From Methylococcaceae bacterium (lineage in GTDB: Bacteria; Pseudomonadota; Gammaproteobacteria; Methylococcales; Methylococcaceae), in assembly GCA_012026715.1 (NCBI GenBank), contig VEPB01000468.1:1-6715 (forward strand): a stretch of 6,715 nucleotides of DNA, read 5' to 3'. Shown here one piece after another: positions 1-6,499 of the stretch (position 1 is the first letter of the stretch; each line of letters opens with the position of its first letter). The translations under genes were made by a program, and so were the position numbers. The notes below the pieces were generated by a model. That model was given only the letters and a program-made list of their open reading frames with translations, was not told the DNA's origin and made no database searches.

Positions 1-222
1 CAGGACGTCAGCATCCGGGAATTGGCGGAAACGGTCGGCCAGGTGGTTGGCTTCAGCGGCAGCCTGGTGTTCGACACGTCCAAGCCCGACGGTGCCCCAC
101 GCAAATTGCTGGACGTCTCCCGTCTCAACGCCATGGGCTGGCACGCCGCCATCGGCCTGGAAGAGGGTATCCGCTCGACCTATGAGTGGTTTCTCGGCCA
201 CCAGGCCGATTTCCGAAAATAA
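1..222 (+). CDS. fcl: GDP-L-fucose synthase, C-terminal fragment (cut by window edge)
   Basis: This is the last 73 codons of a gene whose start lies before the window; reading frame 1 is open from base 1 to the TAA at 220-222. The translated tail closely resembles the C-terminus of GDP-L-fucose synthase (Fcl/WcaG, an extended short-chain dehydrogenase/reductase of about 310-320 residues). Recognisable parts are SIRELAE, VVGF.G, the signature FDTSKPDGAPRKLLD that lines the GDP-sugar pocket, LGW-like NAMGW, and the terminal EGIRSTYEWFL. The family converts GDP-4-keto-6-deoxymannose to GDP-L-fucose with NADPH in the cytoplasm, as a 3,5-epimerase and 4-reductase. The catalytic Ser-Tyr-Lys residues lie upstream and cannot be checked here. 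galE follows after 27 bp, so the two are probably co-transcribed. Its usual partner gmd (GDP-mannose 4,6-dehydratase) would be expected upstream but is not visible. Identification is firm; functional intactness of the whole gene is unknown. Confidence 0.93.
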   Translation, partial: QDVSIRELAETVGQVVGFSGSLVFDTSKPDGAPRKLLDVSRLNAMGWHAAIGLEEGIRSTYEWFLGHQADFRK

Positions 223-249
223 CGCAGCAGTCGCGCGGAGGAACGAAAC

Positions 250-1260
250 ATGATTCTGGTCACGGGCGGCGCCGGCTACATCGGTAGCCACACCTGCGTG
301 GAATTGATGGCGCTAGGCCATGAGCTGGTGGTGGTCGACAATCTCAGCAACAGCAAACCGGCGGCGCTGCAGCGGGTGGAGGCCATCGCCGGTCGTTCGA
401 TTCCGTTTCACCAGGTGGACATTCGCGACCGCGCCGGACTGCGCGAGGTGTTCCGCCGCTATGCCGTCGAGGCGGTGGTCCATTTCGCCGGGCTCAAGGC
501 CGTCGGCGAGTCGGTGGAGCAACCGCTGCGCTATTACGACAACAACGTCGCCGGTTCGGTGGCGCTGTGCGAGGAGATGGAAGAGTGCGGCGTGCGCCGG
601 CTGGTCTTCAGCTCGTCCGCCACGGTGTACGGCGATCCCCAATCGGTGCCGATCCGGGAGGATTTTCCGGTGGGCGGAACCACCAATCCCTACGGCACCA
701 GCAAGCTCATGATCGAGCAGATTCTGAGGGATCTGCGGATCGCCAACCCCGCTTGGCGCATCGCCATCCTGCGCTATTTCAATCCGGTCGGCGCCCACCC
801 CAGCGGCAGTATCGGCGAGGATCCCAACGGCATCCCCAACAATCTGATGCCCTTCATCTCCCAGGTGGCGGTAGGCCGGCGCGAGTCCCTGCGGGTGTTC
901 GGCAACGACTACCCGACCCCCGACGGCACCGGGGTGCGCGACTACATCCACGTGGTGGACCTCGCCAAGGGCCATGCCTGCGCGCTGGACTATCTGGCCC
1001 GGCACGAGGGGCTGCTGACTGTGAATCTCGGCACCGGCCAGGGCTACAGCGTGCTGGATATGGTGCGGGCGTTCGAGCAGGCCAGCGGCCGGCCGATTCC
1101 CTACCAAATCGTCGAGCGACGTCCCGGCGACATCGCCTGCTGTTACGCGGATCCGGCCCTGGCCAGGGAGAAGCTGGGCTGGAGTGCTCAGCTGGGCATC
1201 GAGCGGATGTGCCAGGACAGTTGGCGTTGGCAGTCGCAGAACCCGCAGGGGTATGTCTGA
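250..1260 (+). CDS. galE: UDP-glucose/UDP-hexose 4-epimerase GalE
   Basis: The 336-residue product matches the usual GalE length (about 338). It interconverts UDP-Glc and UDP-Gal, and possibly UDP-GlcNAc and UDP-GalNAc, with bound NAD+ in the cytoplasm. Visible motifs are the Rossmann GGAGYIGSH at 6-14, D30 ending strand 2, AGLKAVGES at 80-88, SSSATVYG at 121-128 with catalytic Ser123, and YGTSK at 148-152 with catalytic Tyr148 and Lys152. Further on come RYFNPVGAHPSG and GVRDYIHVVDLA. The ATG at 250 is chosen because GGAGGA at 237-242 sits 7 bp upstream and the Rossmann motif begins at the expected distance. Numbering runs one residue behind E. coli GalE, so Cys298 falls where E. coli has Tyr299. 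This position gates acceptance of N-acetylated sugars, so dual specificity is predicted. It lies 27 bp after fcl and 66 bp before rmlA, in a nucleotide-sugar cluster, which suggests surface glycan supply rather than galactose catabolism. Confidence 0.96.
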   Translation: MILVTGGAGYIGSHTCVELMALGHELVVVDNLSNSKPAALQRVEAIAGRSIPFHQVDIRDRAGLREVFRRYAVEAVVHFAGLKAVGESVEQPLRYYDNNVAGSVALCEEMEECGVRRLVFSSSATVYGDPQSVPIREDFPVGGTTNPYGTSKLMIEQILRDLRIANPAWRIAILRYFNPVGAHPSGSIGEDPNGIPNNLMPFISQVAVGRRESLRVFGNDYPTPDGTGVRDYIHVVDLAKGHACALDYLARHEGLLTVNLGTGQGYSVLDMVRAFEQASGRPIPYQIVERRPGDIACCYADPALAREKLGWSAQLGIERMCQDSWRWQSQNPQGYV

Positions 1261-1275
1261 TTCCTTGATCCCTGC

Positions 1276-1307
1276 TTGCCCCGGTGGCGGGGCGATTTCC
1301 ATTTTTT
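1276..1307 (+). terminator. possible intrinsic terminator or attenuator between galE and rmlA
   Basis: GCCCCG at 1278-1283 pairs with CGGGGC at 1288-1293 around a GTGG tetraloop. A wobble (T1277-G1294) and a T1276-A1295 pair can extend the stem to 8 bp. A T-rich tract follows directly (1296-1307), ending in six consecutive T. It lies 15 bp past the galE stop. The tract is interrupted by CCA, so termination may be partial. Because rmlA has no obvious promoter in the rest of the gap, partial read-through is the likelier role. Seen by eye only; no folding energy was calculated. Confidence 0.42.
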
Positions 1308-1326
1308 CAATCCTGACGCGAAGACC

Positions 1327-2220
1327 ATGTCGGCATCCCCCCGCAAAGGCCTGATTCTCGCCGGCGGCTCCGGCACCCGGCTGCATCCCTTGACCTACGT
1401 GGTCAGCAAGCAATTGCTGCCCATCTTCGACAAGCCGATGATTTATTATCCGCTGTCGGTGCTCATGCTGGCCGGCATCCGCGAGGTGCTGATCATAACC
1501 ACCCCGCAGGACGCGCCGCTGTTCGCCAACCTGTTGGGCGACGGCAGCCAGTGGGGCATGTCCATCCACTATGCCCAGCAGCCGAAGCCGGAGGGTCTGG
1601 CCCAGGCTTTTACCATTGGCCGCGATTTCATCGGCGCCTCGCCCAGCTGCCTCATCCTCGGCGATAACATTTTTTATGGCCACGGCTTCCAGAGCTATCT
1701 GCTGAAAGCATCCGCCAACCCCGCCGGTGCCACGGTGTTCGGCTACTGGGTCAGCGACCCGGAGCGCTACGGCGTCGCGGAATTCGACGCCAACGGCGAG
1801 GTGGTCGATCTGGTGGAGAAGCCGGCACATCCCAAGTCCAATTACGCCATTACCGGACTCTATTTCTACGACAACCAGGTGGTCGACATGGCCCGCGACC
1901 TGACGCCTTCGGCCCGCGGCGAGCTGGAAATCACCGACATCAACAACCTCTACTTGCGGCAGCGCCAGCTGCGGGTGGAAAAGATGGGCCGCGGCATCGC
2001 CTGGCTCGACACCGGCACCCATGCCTCGTTGATGCAGGCGTCCAATTTCATCCAGACCATCGAGGAGCGGCAGGGGCTGAAAGTGGCCTGTCCCGAGGAA
2101 ATCGCCTGGGCTCAGCGCTGGATCGATTCCAGCCAGCTGGAACAACTGGCTCGGGGCCTGAACAAGAGCGCCTACGGCGAATATCTGCGGCGGCTGCTGC
2201 AGTTGGGGCGGCCGCAATGA
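1327..2220 (+). CDS. rfbA: glucose-1-phosphate thymidylyltransferase RmlA
   Basis: This is the first enzyme of dTDP-L-rhamnose synthesis: it makes dTDP-glucose from dTTP and glucose-1-phosphate in the cytoplasm. From the ATG at 1327 the product has 297 residues, close to the family norm of about 290-300. Motifs seen are the nucleotidyltransferase loop GGSGTRLHP at 13-21, SKQLLPIFDKPMIYYP with Lys28, QQPKPEGLAQAF at 84-95, LGDN at 111-114 with metal-binding Asp113, VEKP at 163-166, and AWLDTGTH with Asp228. The frame is open upstream to a TTG at 1276. That start is rejected because the extra 17 residues fall inside a hairpin and T-tract and do not resemble RmlA N-termini. The site before ATG 1327 has only a weak purine stretch (GCGAAGA), so initiation may be modest. 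The stop overlaps the start of rmlC by ATGA, indicating translational coupling. Confidence 0.96.
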   Translation: MSASPRKGLILAGGSGTRLHPLTYVVSKQLLPIFDKPMIYYPLSVLMLAGIREVLIITTPQDAPLFANLLGDGSQWGMSIHYAQQPKPEGLAQAFTIGRDFIGASPSCLILGDNIFYGHGFQSYLLKASANPAGATVFGYWVSDPERYGVAEFDANGEVVDLVEKPAHPKSNYAITGLYFYDNQVVDMARDLTPSARGELEITDINNLYLRQRQLRVEKMGRGIAWLDTGTHASLMQASNFIQTIEERQGLKVACPEEIAWAQRWIDSSQLEQLARGLNKSAYGEYLRRLLQLGRPQ

Positions 2221-2771
2221 GGATGGAAGAAACGGCCTTGCCGGGTGTCCTGCTGATCACACCCAAGGTGTTCGGCGACCACCGTGGATTCTTTCAGGAA
2301 AGCTGGAACCGCAGGGTTTTTGCCGATGCCGGGCTGGACCTGGATTTCGTGCAGGACAATCTGTCGTTCTCGGCCCGCGGCATCCTGCGCGGCCTGCATT
2401 TTCAAAATCCCAATGGACAGGGCAAGCTGGTTCATGTCCTGCAGGGCGAGGTGTATGACGTCGCGGTGGACATCCGACGGGGTTCTCCCCATTTCGGGCG
2501 CTGGTTCGGCGTCCGCCTGTCCGCCGATAACCATCTTCAGATGTACGTGCCGCCGGGATTCGCCCATGGCTTCTGCGTGCTCAGCGAGACCGCCCTGTTC
2601 GCCTACAAGTGCACCGAGTTCTACGACCCGGCGGCGGAGCACAGCCTGCGGTTCGACGATCCGGATCTGGCGATCGACTGGCCGCTGGAACAAGCGCCCA
2701 CCCTGTCCGGGAAAGACCAGGCGGCGCGCCGCCTCAAGGATTTTCCCGAGGACCTGCTGCCGACCTACTGA
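2217..2771 (+). CDS. rfbC: dTDP-4-dehydrorhamnose 3,5-epimerase RmlC
   Basis: The product is 184 residues, the normal RmlC length. It epimerises C3 and C5 of dTDP-4-keto-6-deoxyglucose to give dTDP-4-keto-rhamnose, the third pathway step, and is a cupin that acts as a dimer in the cytoplasm. Motifs seen are PKVFGDHRGFF at 16-26, FVQDNLS at 44-50, RGLHFQ at 58-63 with the general-base His61, GQGKLV with Lys70, GEVYDVAVDIRRGSP at 77-91, PPGFAHGF at 112-119 with His117, YKCTEFY starting at Tyr130 (the probable catalytic Tyr), and the terminal DPDLAIDWP. The ATG at 2217 overlaps the rmlA stop (ATGA), with a GGGG run about 9 bp upstream. An in-frame ATG at 2223 is possible and would remove two residues. 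Start choice is therefore slightly uncertain; function is not. Confidence 0.96.
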   Translation: MRMEETALPGVLLITPKVFGDHRGFFQESWNRRVFADAGLDLDFVQDNLSFSARGILRGLHFQNPNGQGKLVHVLQGEVYDVAVDIRRGSPHFGRWFGVRLSADNHLQMYVPPGFAHGFCVLSETALFAYKCTEFYDPAAEHSLRFDDPDLAIDWPLEQAPTLSGKDQAARRLKDFPEDLLPTY

Positions 2772-2812
2772 CGCAGTGGCGTCGTGGGCCATGCCCTGAT
2801 CCCGGAGACTCC

Positions 2813-3703
2813 ATGAATATCCTGTTATTTGGCAAGAACGGCCAGGTCGGCTGGGAACTGCAGCGCGCCTTGGCGCCGCTGGGGCCCGTGACCGCGGTGG
2901 ATTTCGACTCGGCCGAGCTGTGCGGGGACTTTATCAACCCGGAGGGGCTGGCGGAAACGGTGCGGCGGCTGAAACCGGCGGTGATCGTCAACGCTGCGGC
3001 CCATACGGCGGTGGACAAGGCCGAGGCGGAACCGGAGCGGTGCCGCACCATTAATGCCCACGCGCCGGCCGTGTTGGCGCGGGAAGCCGGGAATCTGGGC
3101 GCCTGGCTGGTGCATTACTCCACCGATTATGTGTTCGACGGCTGCGGCGACCGGCCCCGGCTGGAGACCGACCCCACCGGCCCCCTCAGCGTCTATGGCG
3201 CGACCAAGCTGGAAGGAGAACAGCTCATCCGCGACAGCGGCTGCAACCATCTGATCTTCCGGACCAGCTGGGTTTACGCGGCGCGCGGCGCCAATTTCGC
3301 CCGCACTATGCTGAGGCTGGCCCGCGAGCGAGAGCGGCTGACGGTGATCGACGACCAGATCGGCGCACCGACCGGTGCCGACCTGATCGCGGACGTGACC
3401 GCCCATGCCTTGCGCGCCGCGTGCGGCCGGCCGGACCTACGCGGCCTTTACCACTTGGTGGCTGCCGGCGAAACCTCCTGGCACGGCTATGCCACTGCCG
3501 TCATCGAGTTTGCCCGAGGGTTGGGAGAGGACTTGCAGGTCAGGGAGATCGAGCCGATTCCGACCCGGGAATTTCCGACGCCGGCGACGCGTCCGCTCAA
3601 TTCGCGGCTCGATACCGGCAAGCTCCGCTCCACCTTCGGTCTGGAACCGCCTCATTGGCGCCAAGGCGTGGAGAGGATGCTGACGGAAATTCTGCGGCGG
3701 TGA
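2813..3703 (+). CDS. rfbD: dTDP-4-dehydrorhamnose reductase RmlD
   Basis: The product is 296 residues, the expected size for this extended SDR enzyme. It performs the last step, reducing dTDP-4-keto-rhamnose to dTDP-L-rhamnose with NAD(P)H. The dinucleotide fold motif GKNGQVGWEL is at 7-16, followed by NAAAHTAVDKAE at 60-71, YSTDYVFDG at 102-110 with Thr104, and YGATKLEGE at 128-136 with catalytic Tyr128 and Lys132. These three residues carry the same numbers as in the Salmonella enzyme. FRTSWVYA and the DDQIGAPT segment follow. The ATG at 2813 has GGAG at 2804-2807 at good spacing and places the fold motif correctly. The frame stays open 68 codons further upstream, but that stretch is the rmlC 3' end read out of frame. 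It is 41 bp after rmlC and overlaps the next gene by GTGA at 3700-3703. Confidence 0.96.
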   Translation: MNILLFGKNGQVGWELQRALAPLGPVTAVDFDSAELCGDFINPEGLAETVRRLKPAVIVNAAAHTAVDKAEAEPERCRTINAHAPAVLAREAGNLGAWLVHYSTDYVFDGCGDRPRLETDPTGPLSVYGATKLEGEQLIRDSGCNHLIFRTSWVYAARGANFARTMLRLARERERLTVIDDQIGAPTGADLIADVTAHALRAACGRPDLRGLYHLVAAGETSWHGYATAVIEFARGLGEDLQVREIEPIPTREFPTPATRPLNSRLDTGKLRSTFGLEPPHWRQGVERMLTEILRR

Positions 3704-4296
3704 GTTGGCGCCCATGGCTGGCGCTGCTGCTGGCTTTCTGGTTGCAGCAGGCCGGCGCCGATCCGGCGCGGCAGCTGATCGAGGCGGCGCGGGGGCAGAT
3801 CGGAGTCACCCTGCGTTACGACAGCGGCTATCAGGTGCTGGGATTTCCCGGCGGCGACGTTCCACTGGAGCGGGGTGTTTGCACTGACGTGCTCATACGC
3901 GCTTACCGGTCAGCTTTCGGGCGCGATCTGCAACTGCTGGTGAACCAGGACATGCGGCAGGCTTTCGGAGCGTATCCCCGGCTGTGGGGGTTGAAGCGGC
4001 CCGACCGCAACATCGATCACCGGCGCGTGCCGAACCTGGCGACTTTCTTCCGCCGCCGCGGCCAGACCCTACCGATCAGCCCCCGGGCCGAGGATTACCG
4101 TGCCGGCGATCTCGTCACCTGGCGCTTGCCGGCGGGCGTGCCCCATATCGGTCTCGTGTCCGACCGCCGCTTCGACGGAATTCCCGCCATCATCCACAAC
4201 ATCGGCCGGGGCACGCGCGAGGAAGACATGTTGTTCGCCTTCACCGTGACCGGCCACTACCGCTACCTGCCTCCCTGGCGGGGCGACGGCAGGTAG
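3700..4296 (+). CDS. exported DUF1287 (YijF-like) protein, putative cysteine-hydrolase fold
   Basis: A 198-residue product is read from the GTG at 3700, which overlaps the rmlD stop (GTGA) and is thus probably translationally coupled. The frame is open further upstream to 3421, but that lies inside rmlD. The first 20 residues look like a Sec signal peptide: Arg4, a Trp/Leu/Ala-rich core at 6-15, and an AGA cleavage site before Asp21. The mature part carries the DUF1287 pattern: GYQVLGFPGGDVPLERGVCTDV (23rd residue region to Cys61-Asp63), LIRAYR, VNQDM at 81-85, a DYRAGDLVTW segment at 132-141, VPHIGLVSDRR with His149, and IIHNIGRG at 164-171. Cys61 with His149 and His166/Asn167 resembles an NlpC/P60-type cysteine-hydrolase site. 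This is inference, since the family's biochemical role is not settled for me. Placement after rmlD suggests a cell-envelope task, but it may simply ride on the operon. It ends 8 bp from convergent pilU. No strong ribosome-binding site is visible. Confidence 0.82.
   Translation: MSWRPWLALLLAFWLQQAGADPARQLIEAARGQIGVTLRYDSGYQVLGFPGGDVPLERGVCTDVLIRAYRSAFGRDLQLLVNQDMRQAFGAYPRLWGLKRPDRNIDHRRVPNLATFFRRRGQTLPISPRAEDYRAGDLVTWRLPAGVPHIGLVSDRRFDGIPAIIHNIGRGTREEDMLFAFTVTGHYRYLPPWRGDGR
4263..4296. terminator. inverted repeat at the DUF1287/pilU convergent junction, possible bidirectional terminator
   Basis: CTACCTGCC at 4263-4271 is perfectly complementary to GGCAGGTAG at 4288-4296 (9 bp). The 16-nt loop can itself form a small CCC/GGG hairpin (4273-4275 with 4280-4282). 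The right arm ends on the DUF1287 stop codon TAG (4294-4296), and the pilU stop is at 4305-4307. Neither strand has a clear T-run after the stem, so it is not a textbook Rho-independent terminator. It could block read-through or stabilise the 3' ends of both messages. Seen by eye; not folded computationally. Confidence 0.35.
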
Positions 4297-4304
4297 ACGG
4301 CGGG

Positions 4305-5426
4305 CTATTTGTCGTCGACGATGAACATGTTGTCGTGACTGGAGGCGTAGCGCTCTACGCTGAGCTGTTCGCCCAGCTTGATCATCAGCCGCACCTCGTT
4401 CTTGGAATCGGCCGAGTGGAGGGCATCCTCGTAGGTGATGAGGCCCTGCTTGTAGAGTTCGTAGAGGGCCTGGTCGAAGGTTTGCATGCCCTGTTCGCGG
4501 GACTGCTTCATCAACTCCTTGAGCTTGTGAATCTCGCCCTTGCGGATCAGATCCGAGGCCAGCGGGGTGTTGATGAGGATCTCGATGGCCGGATAACGGC
4601 CCTTGCCATCGGCGCGGCGGATCAGCTGCTGAGCGATGATGGCCCGGAGGTTCAGCGACAGGTCCATGAATAGCTGGGGATGCATGTCCTCCGGGAAGAA
4701 ATGGAGGATGCGGTCCAGCGCCTGGTTGGCGTTGTTGGCATGCAGGGTGCTAAGGCACAGGTGGCCGGTTTCGGCGAAGGCCACGGCGTGCTGCATGGTC
4801 TCCCGGGTGCGAATTTCGCCGATCAGGATCACGTCGGGCGCCTGCCGCAGGGTATTGCGCAAGGCCACCTCGTAGGATTCGGTGTCGATCCCCACCTCGC
4901 GCTGGGTGACGATGCAGCCGGCGTGGGGATGGGCGAATTCCAGGGGGTCCTCGATGGTGATGATGTGGCCGCTGGAGTGCTCGTTGCGGTGCTTGATCAT
5001 CGACGCCAGCGAGGTGGACTTGCCGGTGCCGGTGGCGCCCACGAACAGGATCAGGCCGCGCTTGGTCATCGCCAGGTCGTTGATGATGGGCGGCAGGCTC
5101 AGCTCCTGGGCGGTGGGAATCTTGCTCTCGATCCGGCGCAGCACCATGCCGGGCGAATCGCGCTGGATGAAGGCGCTGACGCGGAAGCGGCCGACGCCTT
5201 GGGACGAAATGGCGAAGTTGCATTCGTTGGTGTTCTGGAATTCGTCCTTCTGACGCTGGTTCATGATCCCCATGACGACTTCCCGGCACTGGTCCGTCGT
5301 CAGCTTGGTGTTGGAGATGGGCTGGATGACGCCGTCGACCTTGAGACAGGGCTCCTTGCCGGCGGTGATGAACAAGTCCGACGCCTTCTTGTGCGACATC
5401 AGCATAAGGAGCGAATCGAAATCCAT
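4305..5426 (-). CDS. pilU: type IV pilus retraction ATPase PilU (PilT paralogue)
   Basis: The product is 373 residues (Pseudomonas-type PilU is about 380) and belongs to the PilT/GspE family of hexameric cytoplasmic motors at the pilus base. In characterised systems PilU works together with PilT to strengthen retraction. Motifs seen are ASDLFITAG near 15-23 in the N-terminal PAS-like domain, GRFRVSAF at 79-86, Walker A GATGTGKST at 130-138, the Asp box TIEDPLEF at 157-164, GEIRTRET with Walker B Glu204 at 203-210, and the His box with His222 and His229. The C-terminal tail ending in MFIVDDK extends beyond PilT, as expected for PilU. The ATG at 5426 gives the family N-terminus MDFDSLL. The frame continues open for 188 more codons upstream, but only as a shadow of pilT. 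It starts 38 bp after the pilT stop, so pilT and pilU are likely one operon. Only a weak ribosome-binding site is visible. Confidence 0.95.
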   Translation of the reverse strand: MDFDSLLMLMSHKKASDLFITAGKEPCLKVDGVIQPISNTKLTTDQCREVVMGIMNQRQKDEFQNTNECNFAISSQGVGRFRVSAFIQRDSPGMVLRRIESKIPTAQELSLPPIINDLAMTKRGLILFVGATGTGKSTSLASMIKHRNEHSSGHIITIEDPLEFAHPHAGCIVTQREVGIDTESYEVALRNTLRQAPDVILIGEIRTRETMQHAVAFAETGHLCLSTLHANNANQALDRILHFFPEDMHPQLFMDLSLNLRAIIAQQLIRRADGKGRYPAIEILINTPLASDLIRKGEIHKLKELMKQSREQGMQTFDQALYELYKQGLITYEDALHSADSKNEVRLMIKLGEQLSVERYASSHDNMFIVDDK

Positions 5427-5464
5427 GGCAGTGGTCCGTCGGGTAGCAGTGTGGGGAACTAACT

Positions 5465-6499
5465 TTAGAACAAGGATTTGTTGACGGCGCGGGAGCGGGC
5501 AGCCTGGCGTGCAATGAGGCCCTTCTCCACCAGTTCCTGCAGGTGCTGGTCGAGAGTCTGCATGCCGTCCTTGCGCCCGGTCTGGATGGCGGAGTACATC
5601 TGGGCCACCTTGTCTTCGCGGATCAGATTGCGGATCGCCGCGGTGCCCACCATGATCTCCCAGGCCGCGGTGCGGCCTCCACTGATCTTCTTCAGCAGGG
5701 TCTGGGCGATGACCGCCTGCAGCGATTCCGACAACATGGAACGGATCATGTCCTTTTCCGCCGCCGGGAACACGTCGATGATGCGGTCGATGGTCTTGGC
5801 CGCGGAACTGGTATGCAGGGTGCCGAACACCAGGTGGCCGGTTTCGGCGGCGGTCAATGCCAGCCGAATGGTCTCCAGATCGCGCATTTCGCCCACCAGG
5901 ATCACGTCGGGGTCTTCGCGCAAGGCCGAGCGCAAGGCTTCGTTGAAGCCCAGCGTGTCGCGGTGCACCTCCCGCTGGTTGATCAGGCACTTCTTGCTCT
6001 GGTGGACGAATTCGATGGGGTCCTCGATGGTGAGGATGTGGCTGTAATCGTTGTTGTTGATGTAGTCGATCATGGCCGCCAGGGTGGTCGACTTGCCGGA
6101 ACCGGTGGGTCCGGTCACGAGGATCAGGCCGCGCGGGTGGCGGGTGACTTCCTGGAAGAAGGCCGGACAGCCGAGGTCTTCCAGGGTCAACACTTTGGAC
6201 GGAATGGTTCGAAAAACGCCCGCAGCACCGCGGTCCTGATTGAAGCCATTGACGCGGAAACGGGCGATACCGGGCAGTTCGAAGGAAAAGTCGGTTTCGA
6301 AAAATTCCTCGTAGTCGCGCCGCTGCCGATCATTCATGATGTCGTAAAGCAGTGCATGGACCTCCTTGTGATCCAGCGGTGGCACGTTGATGCGGCGAAT
6401 GTCGCCGTCCACCCGGATCATCGGCGGCAGTCCGGCGGAAAGGTGCAGGTCCGAAGCCCCGTTTTTCACGGAAAAGGCAAGCAGTTCGGCTATGTCCAT
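5465..6499 (-). CDS. pilT: type IV pilus twitching motility/retraction ATPase PilT
   Basis: The product is 344 residues, exactly the usual PilT length. It is the main hexameric ATPase that depolymerises type IV pili, driving twitching motility, DNA uptake and phage-receptor retraction from the cytoplasmic side of the pilus base. Motifs seen are ASDLHLSAG at 15-23, FRVNGF at 81-86, Walker A GPTGSGKST at 130-138, the Asp box TIEDPIEF at 157-164 with Glu163, Walker B GEMRDLET with Glu204, the His box residues His222 and His229, and the PilT-specific AIRNLIRE at 288-295 needed for retraction in studied homologues. Together these separate it from PilB and from PilU. The ATG at 6499 has AGAGGA four bases upstream (plus-strand 6504-6509). 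It is first in a pilTU unit and divergent from yggS. Confidence 0.97.
   Translation of the reverse strand: MDIAELLAFSVKNGASDLHLSAGLPPMIRVDGDIRRINVPPLDHKEVHALLYDIMNDRQRRDYEEFFETDFSFELPGIARFRVNGFNQDRGAAGVFRTIPSKVLTLEDLGCPAFFQEVTRHPRGLILVTGPTGSGKSTTLAAMIDYINNNDYSHILTIEDPIEFVHQSKKCLINQREVHRDTLGFNEALRSALREDPDVILVGEMRDLETIRLALTAAETGHLVFGTLHTSSAAKTIDRIIDVFPAAEKDMIRSMLSESLQAVIAQTLLKKISGGRTAAWEIMVGTAAIRNLIREDKVAQMYSAIQTGRKDGMQTLDQHLQELVEKGLIARQAARSRAVNKSLF

Noticed and set aside
1276..1326. TTG start for rmlA giving 17 extra residues
   Set aside because: The stretch coincides with a hairpin and T-tract, and the normal RmlA N-terminus begins at ATG 1327.
313..2217. A 634-codon open frame on the - strand opposite galE and rmlA
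   Set aside because: It lies wholly antisense to two well-recognised genes, has low-complexity His/Gln/Gly/Ala-rich composition, and has no recognisable domain. Such frames are common opposite high-GC coding sequence.
2609..2812. N-terminal extension of rmlD by 68 codons
   Set aside because: It is the 3' end of rmlC read out of frame; the ATG at 2813 has a good ribosome-binding site and gives the standard RmlD N-terminus.
4308..4325. Palindrome TCGTCGACGA near the pilU stop
   Set aside because: It lies within the last codons of pilU (Val-Asp-Asp-Lys) and has no loop or T-run, so it is explained by repeated Asp codons.
4680..5462. Long + strand frame opposite pilU
   Set aside because: It is antisense to a conserved ATPase gene, and its residues mirror the complement of PilU codons with no family motif.
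5427..5990. N-terminal extension of pilU by 188 codons, which could be taken for a fusion protein
   Set aside because: The extension overlaps pilT in another frame, is Arg/Gly/Pro-rich without homology, and the family start MDFDSLL fits the ATG at 5426.
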